64,000 bases of DNA from JADJWR01 sp964509545 (GCA_964509545.1 CAZDXQ010000012.1:21624-85623), one strand, 5' to 3'; shown: positions 6,997 through 16,162, counted from the stretch's first letter. Made by a program: numbers and translations. The notes: generated by a model from the sequence alone, not told the origin.

Positions 6997-8387
6997 AGGA
7001 TCTGGCGACCCGCAAATGGATCATCGTTGCGGCCGCGCTGGCTGTGCTTGCGGGCTTTGCCTGGGTCGTCGCCACTCAGGGGCCGATGGCGCCGGTGCGC
7101 GTGACCATCGCCCGGGCCGAGGCGGCGACGCTCGCGCCGACGGTCTTCGGCATCGGCACGATCGAGGCGCGTCGCTCGCACGCCCTTGGCCCGACCGCCG
7201 CCGGCCGGGTGCTGCGTGTGCTCGTCGACCAGGGCGATCGCGTGCGCGCCGGGCAGATGCTGGCCGAGATGGACCCTGTCGACCTCGAACTGCGCATCGA
7301 TGCGGCACGCTCCGCGCACGCGCGGGCGCTGCNNNNNNNNNNNNNNNNNNNNNNNNNNNNNNNNNNNNNNNNNNNNNNNNNNNNNNNNNNNNNNNNNNNN
7401 NNNNNNNNNNNNNNNNNNNNNNNNNNNNNNNNGTCGACCTCGAACTGCGCATCGATGCGGCACGCTCCGCGCACGCGCGGGCGCTGCGACCTTGTTGGAA
7501 AACCGCACCACGTTCATCGTGCACGCTCCGCGCACGCGCGGGCGCTGCAGAGCGCGGCCGCGGCGCAGGCGCAGCTGGCCGAGGCCGGAAGCCGGGCGCG
7601 GCTGGCCGCCGCCACGGTCGGCTGCTACGAGCAGCTGCACGCGCAGAGGTTCTACAGCGGCGATGCGGTCGAGGCGAAGCGCCATGAGGCCCACGCTGCA
7701 GCCGCGGCCGAGCAGGCGGCGCAGGCGTCGCTGTCGGCGGCGAGGGCCGAGGCGCAGCGCGCGGCGGCGGAACTCGCCGCCGTGCAGCGCCAGCGCGGGC
7801 AGCTGCGCCTGCTGGCGCCGACCGACGGCGTCGTCGCCGCCCGCCATGCCGACCCGGGCACGACGCTGGTGGCCGGGCAGGCGCTGCTGACGATCGTCGA
7901 CCCAGCCGAGCTCTGGCTGCGGGCGCGCATCGACCAGGGCCGGGCCGGCGATCTCGCCGTCGGCCAGATTGCCACGGTGGTGCTGCGTTCGCGACCCGCC
8001 TCGCCGCTGGCCGGCCGCGTCGAACGGCTGGGCTGGGTCAGCGATGCGGTGACCGAGGAGCGGATCGTCGAGATTGCCCTCGCCAAGCCGCAGCCGGGTC
8101 TGTCGATCGGCGAATTGGCGGAGGCCACGGTGCAGCTGCCGCCCGTGGCGGCGCTGGCGGTGCCGAGCGCGAGCATCCGGAGCAGCGACGCTGGGGCCGC
8201 GGTCTGGCGCCATGTCGACGGACGGGCGAAGCGGCAGCCGGTCAAGGTGGGCGCCACCGATGCCCGCGGCCGCACGCAGATCGTCGCCGGCCTGGCCGAA
8301 GGCGACGCGGTGATCGTGCACAGCGGCCAGCCGCTGGCCGAGGACCTGCGCGTGCAGGCGGTGCCGTCGTTGCAGGGCGGCCGATGA
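6993..8387 (+). CDS. HlyD/DevB-type periplasmic adaptor subunit (interrupted by assembly gap)
   Basis: Membrane-fusion protein: one N-terminal membrane helix, a biotinyl-lipoyl half-motif (GRVLRVLVDQGDRVRAGQML), a coiled-coil hairpin region rich in Ala/Glu, the second half-motif (LRLLAPTDGVVAARHADPGT) and a beta-barrel C-terminus. It links an inner-membrane ABC exporter to an outer-membrane channel. A 100-N gap at 7333-7432 falls in the first hairpin helix and is flanked by duplicated sequence; deleting 7305-7520 (216 bases, in frame) restores a continuous, family-length protein of about 392 residues. Confidence 0.85.
   Translation: MKDLATRKWIIVAAALAVLAGFAWVVATQGPMAPVRVTIARAEAATLAPTVFGIGTIEARRSHALGPTAAGRVLRVLVDQGDRVRAGQMLAEMDPVDLELRIDAARSAHARALXXXXXXXXXXXXXXXXXXXXXXXXXXXXXXXXXXSTSNCASMRHAPRTRGRCDLVGKPHHVHRARSAHARALQSAAAAQAQLAEAGSRARLAAATVGCYEQLHAQRFYSGDAVEAKRHEAHAAAAAEQAAQASLSAARAEAQRAAAELAAVQRQRGQLRLLAPTDGVVAARHADPGTTLVAGQALLTIVDPAELWLRARIDQGRAGDLAVGQIATVVLRSRPASPLAGRVERLGWVSDAVTEERIVEIALAKPQPGLSIGELAEATVQLPPVAALAVPSASIRSSDAGAAVWRHVDGRAKRQPVKVGATDARGRTQIVAGLAEGDAVIVHSGQPLAEDLRVQAVPSLQGGR
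7278..7548. other. Assembly gap (100 N) with duplicated contig ends
   Basis: The 55 bases before the gap (7278-7332) are repeated exactly after it (7433-7487), and the last 28 of these recur at 7521-7548 after a 33-base insert. An exact 55-base shared end with a fixed 100-N spacer is the signature of neighbouring de Bruijn graph contigs joined by a scaffolder. The gap is probably not real sequence. Confidence 0.85.
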
Positions 8388-9577
8388 TCAACCTCGCCGC
8401 GCGCGACATCCTGCACGGCTGGGGCAAGTTCGCCTTTACCGGCGTCGGCCTCGGCCTGCTGATCGGGGTCACGCTGTCGATGGCCGGCATCTACCGCGGC
8501 ATGATCGACGACGGCCGCGTGCTGCTCGACAACAGCGGCGCCGACCTGTGGGTGGTGCAGCAGGACACGCTTGGGCCCTATGCCGAGCCGTCGAGCGTGC
8601 GCGACGACGTCTATCGCAGCCTGCGCGGGCTGCCCGGCGTGGCCGCCGCGGCCAACGCCACCTACCTGACGATGCAGGTGCGGCAGGCCGATCGCGACGT
8701 GCGCGTGATGCTGGTCGGCTTCGAGCCGGGTCAGCCCGGCGAACCCGGCTACCTGATCGCCGGCCGACCCCTGTTCAATGGCCGCTACGAGGCGATCGCC
8801 GACGAGCGCACGGGCTTCCGTCCGGGCGAGCGGGTGCGCATCCGACGCCACGAATTCACGATCGTCGGCCTGACGCGGCGGATGGTCTCGGCCAGCGGCG
8901 ACCCGATGCTGTTCGTGGCGCTGAAGGATGCGCAGGAGGCGCAGTTCCTCAAGGACAACGATGCGCTGGTCAACGAGCGTGCGCGCGTGGCGGCGAATCC
9001 GGCGCTCAACCGCCCGGCGGTGCCGGGCCTGCTCGAAGCGGTGCAGGCGGCGCAGACCTCGAACCACTTCGTCAATGCCGTGCTGCTTCGCCTCGAACCC
9101 GGCGCCGATGCCGCGCTGGTGACCGCCGAAATCCGTCGCTGGAAGCGGCTGCAGGCGTACTCGCGAGCCGAGATGCAGGAGATCCTGATCGCCAAGCTGA
9201 TCGACACCTCGTCGCGCCAGATCGCCATGTTCCTCGTCATCCTGTCCGTGGTCAGCGCGGCGATCGTCGCCTTCATCATCTACACGATGACGATGAACAA
9301 GCTGCGCGAGATCGCGGTGCTGAAGCTGATCGGGGCGCGGGCACGCACCATCGCCGGCATGATCCTGCAGCAGGCGCTCGGCCTCGGGCTGATCGGCTTC
9401 GTGGTCGGCCGCATCGCTGCAGGGCTGTGGGCGCCGATCTTCCCCAAGTACGTGCTGCTGCTTCCGACCGACGCGCTGCGCGGCCTCGTCGCGGTGCTGG
9501 CGATCTGCGCCGTGGCCAGCACGGTCGCGATCCGCGCCGCGCTGCGCGTCGACCCGGCAGCGGCGATCGGCGGCTGA
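8384..9577 (+). CDS. FtsX/MacB-like ABC exporter permease (DevC type)
   Basis: 397 residues. One N-terminal membrane helix, a periplasmic domain of about 220 residues, then three C-terminal helices with the FtsX-family block beginning IYTMTMNKLREIAVLKLIGA. It overlaps the adaptor gene (ATGA) and is followed one base later by the ATPase. The adaptor-permease-ATPase order is that of DevBCA exporters, which form a tripartite pump with an outer-membrane channel. No channel gene lies nearby. The substrate is unknown. Confidence 0.88.
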   Translation: MINLAARDILHGWGKFAFTGVGLGLLIGVTLSMAGIYRGMIDDGRVLLDNSGADLWVVQQDTLGPYAEPSSVRDDVYRSLRGLPGVAAAANATYLTMQVRQADRDVRVMLVGFEPGQPGEPGYLIAGRPLFNGRYEAIADERTGFRPGERVRIRRHEFTIVGLTRRMVSASGDPMLFVALKDAQEAQFLKDNDALVNERARVAANPALNRPAVPGLLEAVQAAQTSNHFVNAVLLRLEPGADAALVTAEIRRWKRLQAYSRAEMQEILIAKLIDTSSRQIAMFLVILSVVSAAIVAFIIYTMTMNKLREIAVLKLIGARARTIAGMILQQALGLGLIGFVVGRIAAGLWAPIFPKYVLLLPTDALRGLVAVLAICAVASTVAIRAALRVDPAAAIGG

Positions 9578-9578
9578 C

Positions 9579-10292
9579 ATGACGGCTGCAGCGGCGATCG
9601 CCATCCGCGGCCTGCGCAAGCGCTACGGCAGCGGCGAGGCCGCAGTCGAGGCGCTGAAGGGCGTCGACATGGCGGTCGCGCCCGGCGAGGTGGTCGGGCT
9701 GATCGGGCCGAGCGGCTCGGGCAAGAGCACGCTGCTCAAGTGCCTCGGCGCGGTGATCGAGCCGACCGCCGGCCGCATGGAACTCGGCGGCCAGGTGATC
9801 TATGACGATGGCTGGAAGGTCGCCGACCTGCCCGGGCTGCGCCGCGACCGTATCGGCTTCGTCTTCCAGGCGCCGTACCTGATCCCGTTCCTTGGCGTCA
9901 CCGACAACGTGGCCTTGTTGCCGATGCTCGCCGGCGTGACCAACGCGGCGGCGCGCGGCCGCGCCCTCGAACTGCTCGGCGCGCTCGACATTGCCCACCG
10001 GGCGCAGGCCGAGGTGGCTCAGCTTTCCGGCGGCGAGCAGCAGCGGGTGGCAATCGCGCGCGCGCTGGCCAACAAGCCGCCGGTCATCCTCGCCGACGAG
10101 CCGACGGCGCCGCTGGACAGCGAGCGCGCCCTGACCGTGATCCGCATCCTGAACCGCATGGCCGAGCAGTACGGCACGGCGATCATCGTCGTCACCCATG
10201 ACGAGAAGATCATCCCGACCTTCCGCCGCCTCTATCACATCCGCGACGGCCGTACGCACGAGGAAGCGGGCCAGGGGCGGCCGCTGCAGTAG
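9579..10292 (+). CDS. ABC exporter ATP-binding subunit (DevA/LolD/MacB type)
   Basis: 237 residues with Walker A GPSGSGKST, a Q-loop (VFQAPYLIPF), the ABC signature LSGGEQQRVAIARAL, Walker B VILADEPTAPLD and the H-loop (VVTHDEK). This is the energising subunit of the exporter encoded just upstream. In the usual LolD/MacB Walker B extension the residues are DEPTgnLD; here they are DEPTAPLD. It converges with the OprC-like gene 23 bases later; I see no strong terminator in that gap. Confidence 0.92.
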   Translation: MTAAAAIAIRGLRKRYGSGEAAVEALKGVDMAVAPGEVVGLIGPSGSGKSTLLKCLGAVIEPTAGRMELGGQVIYDDGWKVADLPGLRRDRIGFVFQAPYLIPFLGVTDNVALLPMLAGVTNAAARGRALELLGALDIAHRAQAEVAQLSGGEQQRVAIARALANKPPVILADEPTAPLDSERALTVIRILNRMAEQYGTAIIVVTHDEKIIPTFRRLYHIRDGRTHEEAGQGRPLQ

Positions 10293-10315
10293 GCCGGAGC
10301 GGCCGTCGTCATCGG

Positions 10316-12595
10316 TTAGAAGGCGGCGCTGACGCCGACGTACAGCGCGCGCCCCGCACCCGGCACCGGCACGCCCCATGGCACGTCGGTGCCCGACATG
10401 GTCTTGCCCTGGCCGAGATAGGCGCCACCGAGCGGGTGGCTGTAGAAGCGGTCGAGCAGGTTCTCGATGCCGAAGTCCAGCCGCAGTGCGCTCCATACGA
10501 CGCTGCCGCGAAGGTGCAGCAGTCCGTAGCCGGCGGTGCGCACTTCGTTGCGCACGCGCGAGACGCGGTCCTTGCCGTCAACCGCCTGTGCTTCCACGGT
10601 GCCGGTCCAGCCGCCGAGGCGGTGCACGAGGGCCAGTGTCGCGTTCAGCGGCATGATGTTGTACAGGTCGTCATCGCTGCTGCGGTTGCGGCCGCGGGTG
10701 ATGCTGGCGGCGGCCGTGGCCGTGAAGCTGCCGATACGGTCGCTGCGGCCGAGCAGCCAATGGCCGGACAGATCGATGCCGAACAGCCGCGCCGACTGGT
10801 TGACGAAGCGCAGGTAGACGAAGCCTTCGGTCCGCGTCAAATTGGCAGCCGTGCAGGCATTGCCGTAGACGACGGTCGAGAAGCAGCGTTCGGCGTCGAT
10901 GTAGTCCCGCACGTAGGTCAGGTAAGGCGAGATCCTGAAGGCCCAGCGCTCGCGTGCGGCGTCGTGCCAGGCGGTCGTCGCGCTCACCGTGTGCGCGGTC
11001 TCGGGCTTCAAGGCGAGGTTGCCGACATAACCGTTGCCGTCGCCGGCCCAGTTGACCATGCGCATCGACATGCCGTGCGTCGACCAGGCGTAGCGTTCGT
11101 ACAGGTTCGGCGAGCGCGTCTTGCGCGCGTAGCCGAATTCGATCGCCTGCGTCGGCGACGGCGTGAAACGGGCGAGCGCGGTCAGATCGACGTGCTCGTC
11201 GGTGCGGCTGCGCGAGGCGGCGTTGAAGGCGTTCTGGTCGGCCGGGCTGTAGGCGCTGCTGTAGCCCTGCACGGGGCCGACGTCCATTCGCACTTGTTCG
11301 ACCCGCAGGCCGAACTGGGTCAACCACTGCGTGTTCCAGCGCGCTTCCCATTCGGCGAAGGCCGCCAGGCGGTCGCGTCGACCGTCGTTGATGTTCCAGA
11401 AGACGTTCGGCCACATTCCCCTGCCCGACGGGTTCCACCAGTCGTCGAGGCGGTAGCGCTGCATCTCGCCGCCGACACGCAGCAGGTCGCGGGCCGAGAC
11501 GACGACATCGGCGCGCGCGGTCGCACCGATGTTGGTGCCTTCGGTGTCCATCGGCATGCCGGCGGCGCGGCCGCTCGCGCCGCAGCCGATCGGGCCGGCG
11601 ACGCCATCGGAATTTGGCACGTTGCCCGGCCCGTACCAGTACAGCTTGTCGTCGAAGAACTGCATCGAATGGCGCGTCCTTTCGCGGTAGGCGCGCGCGT
11701 CGATGGCGCCCCAGCCGAAGCCGGCCCGGTAGCGCAGGTTGACCTGCGTGCTGTCGTTGCCGGTCATGTCCATGCGCTGGTTGGGCCAGCCCTGGTACGG
11801 AATGTCCTGCAGGCCGAGCTTCAGTTCGGCGAGATGGTTTTCGTGCCGCAGCCCAAGACGAAGCGCCTGGTTGGTCGACCGGTACATCGACGAGCCAACC
11901 ACGTCGCCGTCGAGCCAGCCGCGGCCCGCCGCGGCGAGTCCGGCCGGCTTGAAGTCGTCGCCCGCCTCGTAGTCGCCGGCCGTTGCCGTCGCGCCGCTGT
12001 AGGCCAGGCTGAGTTTTTCGCCGGCGACGGTGGCCGAGACGCTTGCGCCCCTCGCATCGCCGTTGCTGCGGTAAAAAGCGGCCGCTTCGCCCCTGCGCAG
12101 CGACGGCTCGCCGGCGGCGGCGAATTGCGGGTCGGGAGAATCGATGCGGATGCTGCCGCCGATGCTGTCGCCGCCGGCGCTGACCGGGACGATGCCGCTG
12201 AACACCCGGATGGCGCCGACGTTCGACGGATCGATGTACGACAGCGGCGGATTCATGTGGTTGCCGCAGGCGGAAATCAGGCTCATGCCGTCGACCTGGA
12301 TGCGCAGGCGGTCGTCGGCCAGGCCGCGAATGACAGGAAGACTGGAAACGCCGCCGGCGCCGTAGAAATCGACGCCGGGGAACATATCGAGCAGACGCGC
12401 CGTATCGCGGGTCGCGGCGCGCCGTGCAGCCAGGCCGGCCGCGTCGATGGCCGTGCTGCCGATTTCATCGACAAGCGCGCCGCTGATCGTGACTTTCGGC
12501 ATCGTCGCCTGGTCGTCGGCAGCGCTCACCGTGCTGCCGACGAGGAGCACGACGGGCGCCACCGCCACGGCGAGGGGTCTTCTGACAAACAACAT
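10316..12595 (-). CDS. TonB-dependent copper receptor (OprC/NosA type)
   Basis: 759 residues: signal peptide, plug domain (LPVIRGLADDRLRIQVDGM) and a 22-strand barrel ending in an aromatic-type C-terminus (VGVSAAF). C110-xxx-M114 (within ISACGNHMNPPLSY) and H309-x-M311 reproduce the CxxxM-HxM copper site described for Pseudomonas OprC. NosA of Pseudomonas stutzeri, a relative, supports copper supply for denitrification. It lies downstream of a PCuAC chaperone and a DUF2946 protein on the same strand, so outer-membrane copper import is the best reading. Confidence 0.88.
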   Translation of the reverse strand: MLFVRRPLAVAVAPVVLLVGSTVSAADDQATMPKVTISGALVDEIGSTAIDAAGLAARRAATRDTARLLDMFPGVDFYGAGGVSSLPVIRGLADDRLRIQVDGMSLISACGNHMNPPLSYIDPSNVGAIRVFSGIVPVSAGGDSIGGSIRIDSPDPQFAAAGEPSLRRGEAAAFYRSNGDARGASVSATVAGEKLSLAYSGATATAGDYEAGDDFKPAGLAAAGRGWLDGDVVGSSMYRSTNQALRLGLRHENHLAELKLGLQDIPYQGWPNQRMDMTGNDSTQVNLRYRAGFGWGAIDARAYRERTRHSMQFFDDKLYWYGPGNVPNSDGVAGPIGCGASGRAAGMPMDTEGTNIGATARADVVVSARDLLRVGGEMQRYRLDDWWNPSGRGMWPNVFWNINDGRRDRLAAFAEWEARWNTQWLTQFGLRVEQVRMDVGPVQGYSSAYSPADQNAFNAASRSRTDEHVDLTALARFTPSPTQAIEFGYARKTRSPNLYERYAWSTHGMSMRMVNWAGDGNGYVGNLALKPETAHTVSATTAWHDAARERWAFRISPYLTYVRDYIDAERCFSTVVYGNACTAANLTRTEGFVYLRFVNQSARLFGIDLSGHWLLGRSDRIGSFTATAAASITRGRNRSSDDDLYNIMPLNATLALVHRLGGWTGTVEAQAVDGKDRVSRVRNEVRTAGYGLLHLRGSVVWSALRLDFGIENLLDRFYSHPLGGAYLGQGKTMSGTDVPWGVPVPGAGRALYVGVSAAF

Positions 12596-12761
12596 CGGAG
12601 TACTCCTGAGAAACGGTTCGGATCGATCGCCGGCGCGGCCCGCCGGATTCGGCGTGCAGCGGGCCCGCCGGCAGACCGAAGGCGGCTGCCGTCGAGGTTC
12701 GGCGAATGCGTGGGGGCCGACCGGGCGAAGCCGGTCTGCGCGTTCAGCCGCGCGCGACGCG

Positions 12762-13217
12762 TCAGTGCTTCATCGCGGCGGCGCGTGCCGTAGCGGCGCG
12801 TACGGGGGCGGACAGTTCGACTTTCTCGCGCTGGCCGCCGCGCTCGATGACCAGGGTGATCGGCACGGTGTCGCCTTCGCGCAGCGGCCGCTTCAGGTCC
12901 ATCAGCATCACGTGCAGGCCGCCCGGGGCGAGCTCGACCGTGCGTCCGGCCGGCAGATCGAGCGCGTCGATCGCCCGCATCCGCATCATGTTGCCCTGCA
13001 TCGTCATCTCGTGGATCTCGACCACGCCGGCCACGGGCGAGCTCGCCTGCACGAGCCGCGCCGGCTGCGCCGATGTGATGCGCATGAACGCGCCGGTGCC
13101 GCTTTGCTGCGCCACCGTGCCGCGGATCCAGGCGTCGGCCACCGTCACCTGCGCCGCCGCCGGTAAACCCATACAGAGGGCGACGGCCGCAGCCGTCAAC
13201 CGATGAATCATCGACAT
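12762..13217 (-). CDS. PCuAC periplasmic copper chaperone
   Basis: 151 residues with a signal peptide ending near AAAQ. H69, M80, H102 and M104 fit the PCuAC copper(I) motif H-x10-M-x21-H-x-M exactly. Such proteins carry copper in the periplasm to cytochrome oxidase CuA (with SCO) or other cuproenzymes. GAGG lies six bases before the ATG. The C-terminus (AAAMKH) adds a Met/His tail. Neighbours are an OprC-like receptor downstream and DUF2946 upstream; an SCO protein lies at 20041. Confidence 0.92.
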   Translation of the reverse strand: MSMIHRLTAAAVALCMGLPAAAQVTVADAWIRGTVAQQSGTGAFMRITSAQPARLVQASSPVAGVVEIHEMTMQGNMMRMRAIDALDLPAGRTVELAPGGLHVMLMDLKRPLREGDTVPITLVIERGGQREKVELSAPVRAATARAAAMKH

Positions 13218-13320
13218 GTCATGCCTCAATGCAGAAAAAAATCGTGAGATCGGCCGCGCGCGGACGCACGGTCGCGTCGCTGTGCGCGAGGCCGACGGAT
13301 GAGATCGCTGCGCGGGGCGG

Positions 13321-13698
13321 CTACAGCGGCGGCGCGCGTGCCGGCGGCGCGTCGTACAGCGGCACCTTGTGCGCCGGACACGGCGCAGCAGGCTGCGCGA
13401 TGCGCCGCATGGGCGCGAGGAGCGGTTCGGCACCGGCGAGGGCCGGCGGGCCGGCTAAGTCGTTGGCGACGCGGCAAAGCGGGCAGTGTTCGCAGCCGCG
13501 CGCCGAGCCGTGCTCGGGTGTGGCCGGCACACGCCGGGTGCCGGCCGCCGTGCACACCTCGACCCAGTGGCTGGTGTGCGCGCGCGCCAGCGGGCCGAGC
13601 AACATCAGCAGTTGCAGTGCGGCCAGCGCCAGGATCCAAGCCTTGCGGCGGCCCCGACTCATGGCGTCTGTGCCCATGCGCATGGCGATCATGCGCAC
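13321..13698 (-). CDS. DUF2946 family protein
   Basis: Up to 125 residues; a single N-terminal hydrophobic segment (AWILALAALQLLMLLGPLA) and a CEHCPLC motif with a further cysteine (CTAAG), matching the DUF2946 family. Function is unknown, but members sit beside copper receptors and PCuAC chaperones, as here. Several in-frame ATGs exist (13698, 13683, 13677, 13662); none has a clear ribosome-binding site, and 13662 would give the more usual 113 residues. It follows the cytochrome b fusion gene by 28 bases, so it is probably in the same transcript. Confidence 0.7.
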   Translation of the reverse strand: MRMIAMRMGTDAMSRGRRKAWILALAALQLLMLLGPLARAHTSHWVEVCTAAGTRRVPATPEHGSARGCEHCPLCRVANDLAGPPALAGAEPLLAPMRRIAQPAAPCPAHKVPLYDAPPARAPPL

Positions 13699-13726
13699 CG
13701 CCGGCCGCGGTTTCCCGACTCCGGCT

Positions 13727-15628
13727 TCACGACGATGCCCTTGCGCCCTGCGGGGCGAAGATGTCGGAGAAGCAGAAGTCCTCGGCCAGGCCCTGGGCGA
13801 CGAAGGCCGGCTTGGCCGTCTCGATCATCTGCACCGACCCGCAGGCGTAGATCGCGCAGCCGGCGAGGTCGGGAAAATCGGCGAGGATCGCCTCGTGCAC
13901 AAGCCCGGTGCGGCCGGTCCAATCGTCTTCAGTCGCCGGCTCCGACAGCACCGGCACATAGCGGAAGTTCGGGTGCTCGCGCGTCCAGCGCTCGGGCAAA
14001 TCCGCCAGGTAGAAGTCGCGCCGCCGGCGCACACCCCAGTAAAGGTACAGCGGCCGCGTGATGCCGATGCGGAAGGCCTGCTCGAGCAGGCTCTTGACGG
14101 GTGCGAAGCCGGTGGCGCCGGCGACGAAGATCAGCGGCTTGTCGCTCGGCTCGTGCAGGACGAACTGGCCGAGGGGCCCCTCGATGCGCAGCTTGTCGCC
14201 GACGCGCAGGCTCTCGAACACCCGGGTCGAGAAGCGGCCGCCCGGCACTCGCCGGATATGCAGCGGGATGCGGCCCGTCGTCGCCGACGGCTCGGTGAAC
14301 GAGTAGCTGCGCCGCGCGCCGTCGTCGAGCACGACGTTCACGTACTGGCCGGCTTCGTAGGTCAGCGTCTGGCCGTCGTCGACGGTGAGCTCGACGCCCA
14401 TCACATCGTGCGCCAGCGGCTCGAGCCGCGAGACGGTGGCCGTGTACAGCGGCGCCGCGCCGTCGCGCAGCGCCGCACCCGCCTCCAGCTCGATTTCCAC
14501 GTCCGAAAGCGCGCAGGCGCAGCACAGCAGCACTTCGCCGCGGGCGCGCGCCTGCTCCGGCAGCGCCGATGGCTGGTACGGCCCCGGATCGACCTTGCCG
14601 TTGAGCACGGTGGCGCGGCACACGCCGCAGCCGCCGGAGCGGCATTCGAACGGCATCGGCACCGATGCGCGCAGCCCGGCATCGAGCAGCGTCTCGCCGG
14701 CGCGCACCGGCACCTTGCGCCGGCCCGGATGGACCTCCATGGACCAGCCGTGCTTGCCGGCGCGTGCCGGCGGCAGCCACGGCAGCAGCAGCAGCAGCAA
14801 CGTCGCGCCGCCGACCAGCCACCACATCGGCCGCGCGTAGCCCTCGGTGACCAGCGGGTAGGGAATCAGGTAGAACCAGTCCATCGCCAGCACCGGCTGG
14901 ATGCGCGAGAAATCCGCCGCGCCCTGGCTCACGGCCGGCTTGACGGCTGACAGTGCGAGCAGCATGGCGGTGAGCGCGATGGCCAGCCGCTTCGGCGGCA
15001 GCGTGCGCGCGCGCGGCACCCGCTGCGTATGGATCCACAGTCCGGCCAGCACCGCCAGCGGGATGCCGATGTGCAGGAACGACAGCAGCGAGAACAGGCG
15101 GTCGGTGATCGCCTCGGGCAGCGTGAAGTTGCGCACCATGGTGCCGCGGAACACCGGCAGCACGTCGAACCACTCGGCGGTCGTGACGACCACGTACTGC
15201 GCCAGCTGGTCCCACGGCAGCATGTAGCCGTTGACGCCCGAGACGTACACCAGCCAGATCAGGATCACGCCGGTGATCCAGGAAAAGGCACGGAAGCCGC
15301 GGTAGCGGTCGAAGAAGAAATGCCGCGCCAGGTGCAGCAGCATGGTCAGCACCATCGCGTCGGAGGCGTAGCGGTGCAGGCTGCGCATCACGCCGCCGGC
15401 GAACCACTGCGCGTGCGTCAGCCGCTCGACCGAGGCGAAGGTTGTGTCGACGCCGGTTTCGTAAAAGACGTAGACATAGAAGCCGCTGACGACCACCACC
15501 CAGAACATGGTGTAGCTGATCGCGCCGAGGTAATAGAGCGGATTGAGCGCGTCGCCGAAGGCGCGGTTGAAGCCTCGGTCGAGTCCGAGGAAGGCGTGGC
15601 GTCCGAGCGCGTGGACGAACTTGAGCAT
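13727..15628 (-). CDS. Cytochrome b / [2Fe-2S] ferredoxin / FAD-NAD(P)H reductase fusion
   Basis: 633 residues in three modules. Residues 30-285 are a cytochrome b6-like membrane domain with two His pairs fourteen apart (H85/H99, H186/H200), enough for two hemes b. Residues 295-385 are a plant-type ferredoxin (C329, C334, C337 and a cysteine at 369/370). Residues 390-625 are a ferredoxin-NADP reductase-like unit with RSYSFTEPS for FAD and VAGATGFAPVKSLL for NAD(P). I infer electron transfer between NAD(P)H and membrane quinone or heme. It is first in line with DUF2946, PCuAC and the OprC-like receptor. Exact function is unknown. Confidence 0.85.
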   Translation of the reverse strand: MLKFVHALGRHAFLGLDRGFNRAFGDALNPLYYLGAISYTMFWVVVVSGFYVYVFYETGVDTTFASVERLTHAQWFAGGVMRSLHRYASDAMVLTMLLHLARHFFFDRYRGFRAFSWITGVILIWLVYVSGVNGYMLPWDQLAQYVVVTTAEWFDVLPVFRGTMVRNFTLPEAITDRLFSLLSFLHIGIPLAVLAGLWIHTQRVPRARTLPPKRLAIALTAMLLALSAVKPAVSQGAADFSRIQPVLAMDWFYLIPYPLVTEGYARPMWWLVGGATLLLLLLPWLPPARAGKHGWSMEVHPGRRKVPVRAGETLLDAGLRASVPMPFECRSGGCGVCRATVLNGKVDPGPYQPSALPEQARARGEVLLCCACALSDVEIELEAGAALRDGAAPLYTATVSRLEPLAHDVMGVELTVDDGQTLTYEAGQYVNVVLDDGARRSYSFTEPSATTGRIPLHIRRVPGGRFSTRVFESLRVGDKLRIEGPLGQFVLHEPSDKPLIFVAGATGFAPVKSLLEQAFRIGITRPLYLYWGVRRRRDFYLADLPERWTREHPNFRYVPVLSEPATEDDWTGRTGLVHEAILADFPDLAGCAIYACGSVQMIETAKPAFVAQGLAEDFCFSDIFAPQGARASS

Positions 15629-15663
15629 CGGCCGACGTTAGCAATGCGCGAGTCCGCGCTTCC

Positions 15664-15677
15664 TTGACTCGCATCAG
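15664..15677. promoter_or_regulatory. FNR/Dnr-like box in divergent promoter region
   Basis: TTGACTCGCATCAG keeps the TTGA half and TCA of the other half. It differs from the box before the Dnr-type gene (56700-56713) at one base only. It lies between the leftward cytochrome b fusion (start 15628) and the rightward gene at 15752; spacing suits the rightward gene better (predicted transcript start near 15712). Confidence 0.45.
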
Positions 15678-15751
15678 ATCACCGAGCGCCTTGCAGGCAT
15701 TACGTTCGCATCCGCTGCGCGGGCATCACGCGGGCATCGGCGAATACGCCT

Positions 15752-16162
15752 ATGGGCACCATGGCCATCGAATCGGAAGACGGCAGCGCAGCGCGCCGGC
15801 GCTGGCCGCTGCGCGTCGCTGCGCTGTATGCAGGCGTCTTCGGCGCGTTGACGATCCGCGCCGGTGCGCTGGCGCTGTTCGGCGACATCGACGTCGGCGC
15901 CGCGGTGCCGTTCGTGCTCTGGTTCAACTTCTTCGCCGGCTTCGCCTATCTGGCCGATGCGGTCGGCTTGTGGATGGCGCGTCCATGGGCCACAGGGCTG
16001 GCGATCGCCATCGCGGCGTGCACGGCGCTGGTCTTCGGCGCCTTCGGCCTGCATGTCGCTTCCGCAGGCGCGTACGAGATGCGAACGGTCGCGGCGATGA
16101 GCCTGCGCACCGCGAGCTGGTGCGCCATCGCGCTGCTGTCCTGGTGGCAGCTGCGCCGCTAA
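15752..16162 (+). CDS. Small membrane protein of unknown function
   Basis: 136 residues with about four membrane helices and no motif I recognise (FVLWFNFFAGFAYLADAVGL is the most distinctive part). An ATG at 15761 is an alternative start; neither has a convincing ribosome-binding site. It is divergent from the cytochrome b fusion, just after an FNR/Dnr-like box, and precedes the heme-copper cluster by about 100 bases, so it may belong to that system. No function is assigned. Confidence 0.6.
   Translation: MGTMAIESEDGSAARRRWPLRVAALYAGVFGALTIRAGALALFGDIDVGAAVPFVLWFNFFAGFAYLADAVGLWMARPWATGLAIAIAACTALVFGAFGLHVASAGAYEMRTVAAMSLRTASWCAIALLSWWQLRR

Noticed and set aside
7460..7548. 28-base repeat with a 33-base spacer that resembles a minimal CRISPR array
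   Set aside because: The repeat is part of the adaptor coding sequence, is repeated because of the scaffold gap, and has no cas genes or palindromic repeat structure.
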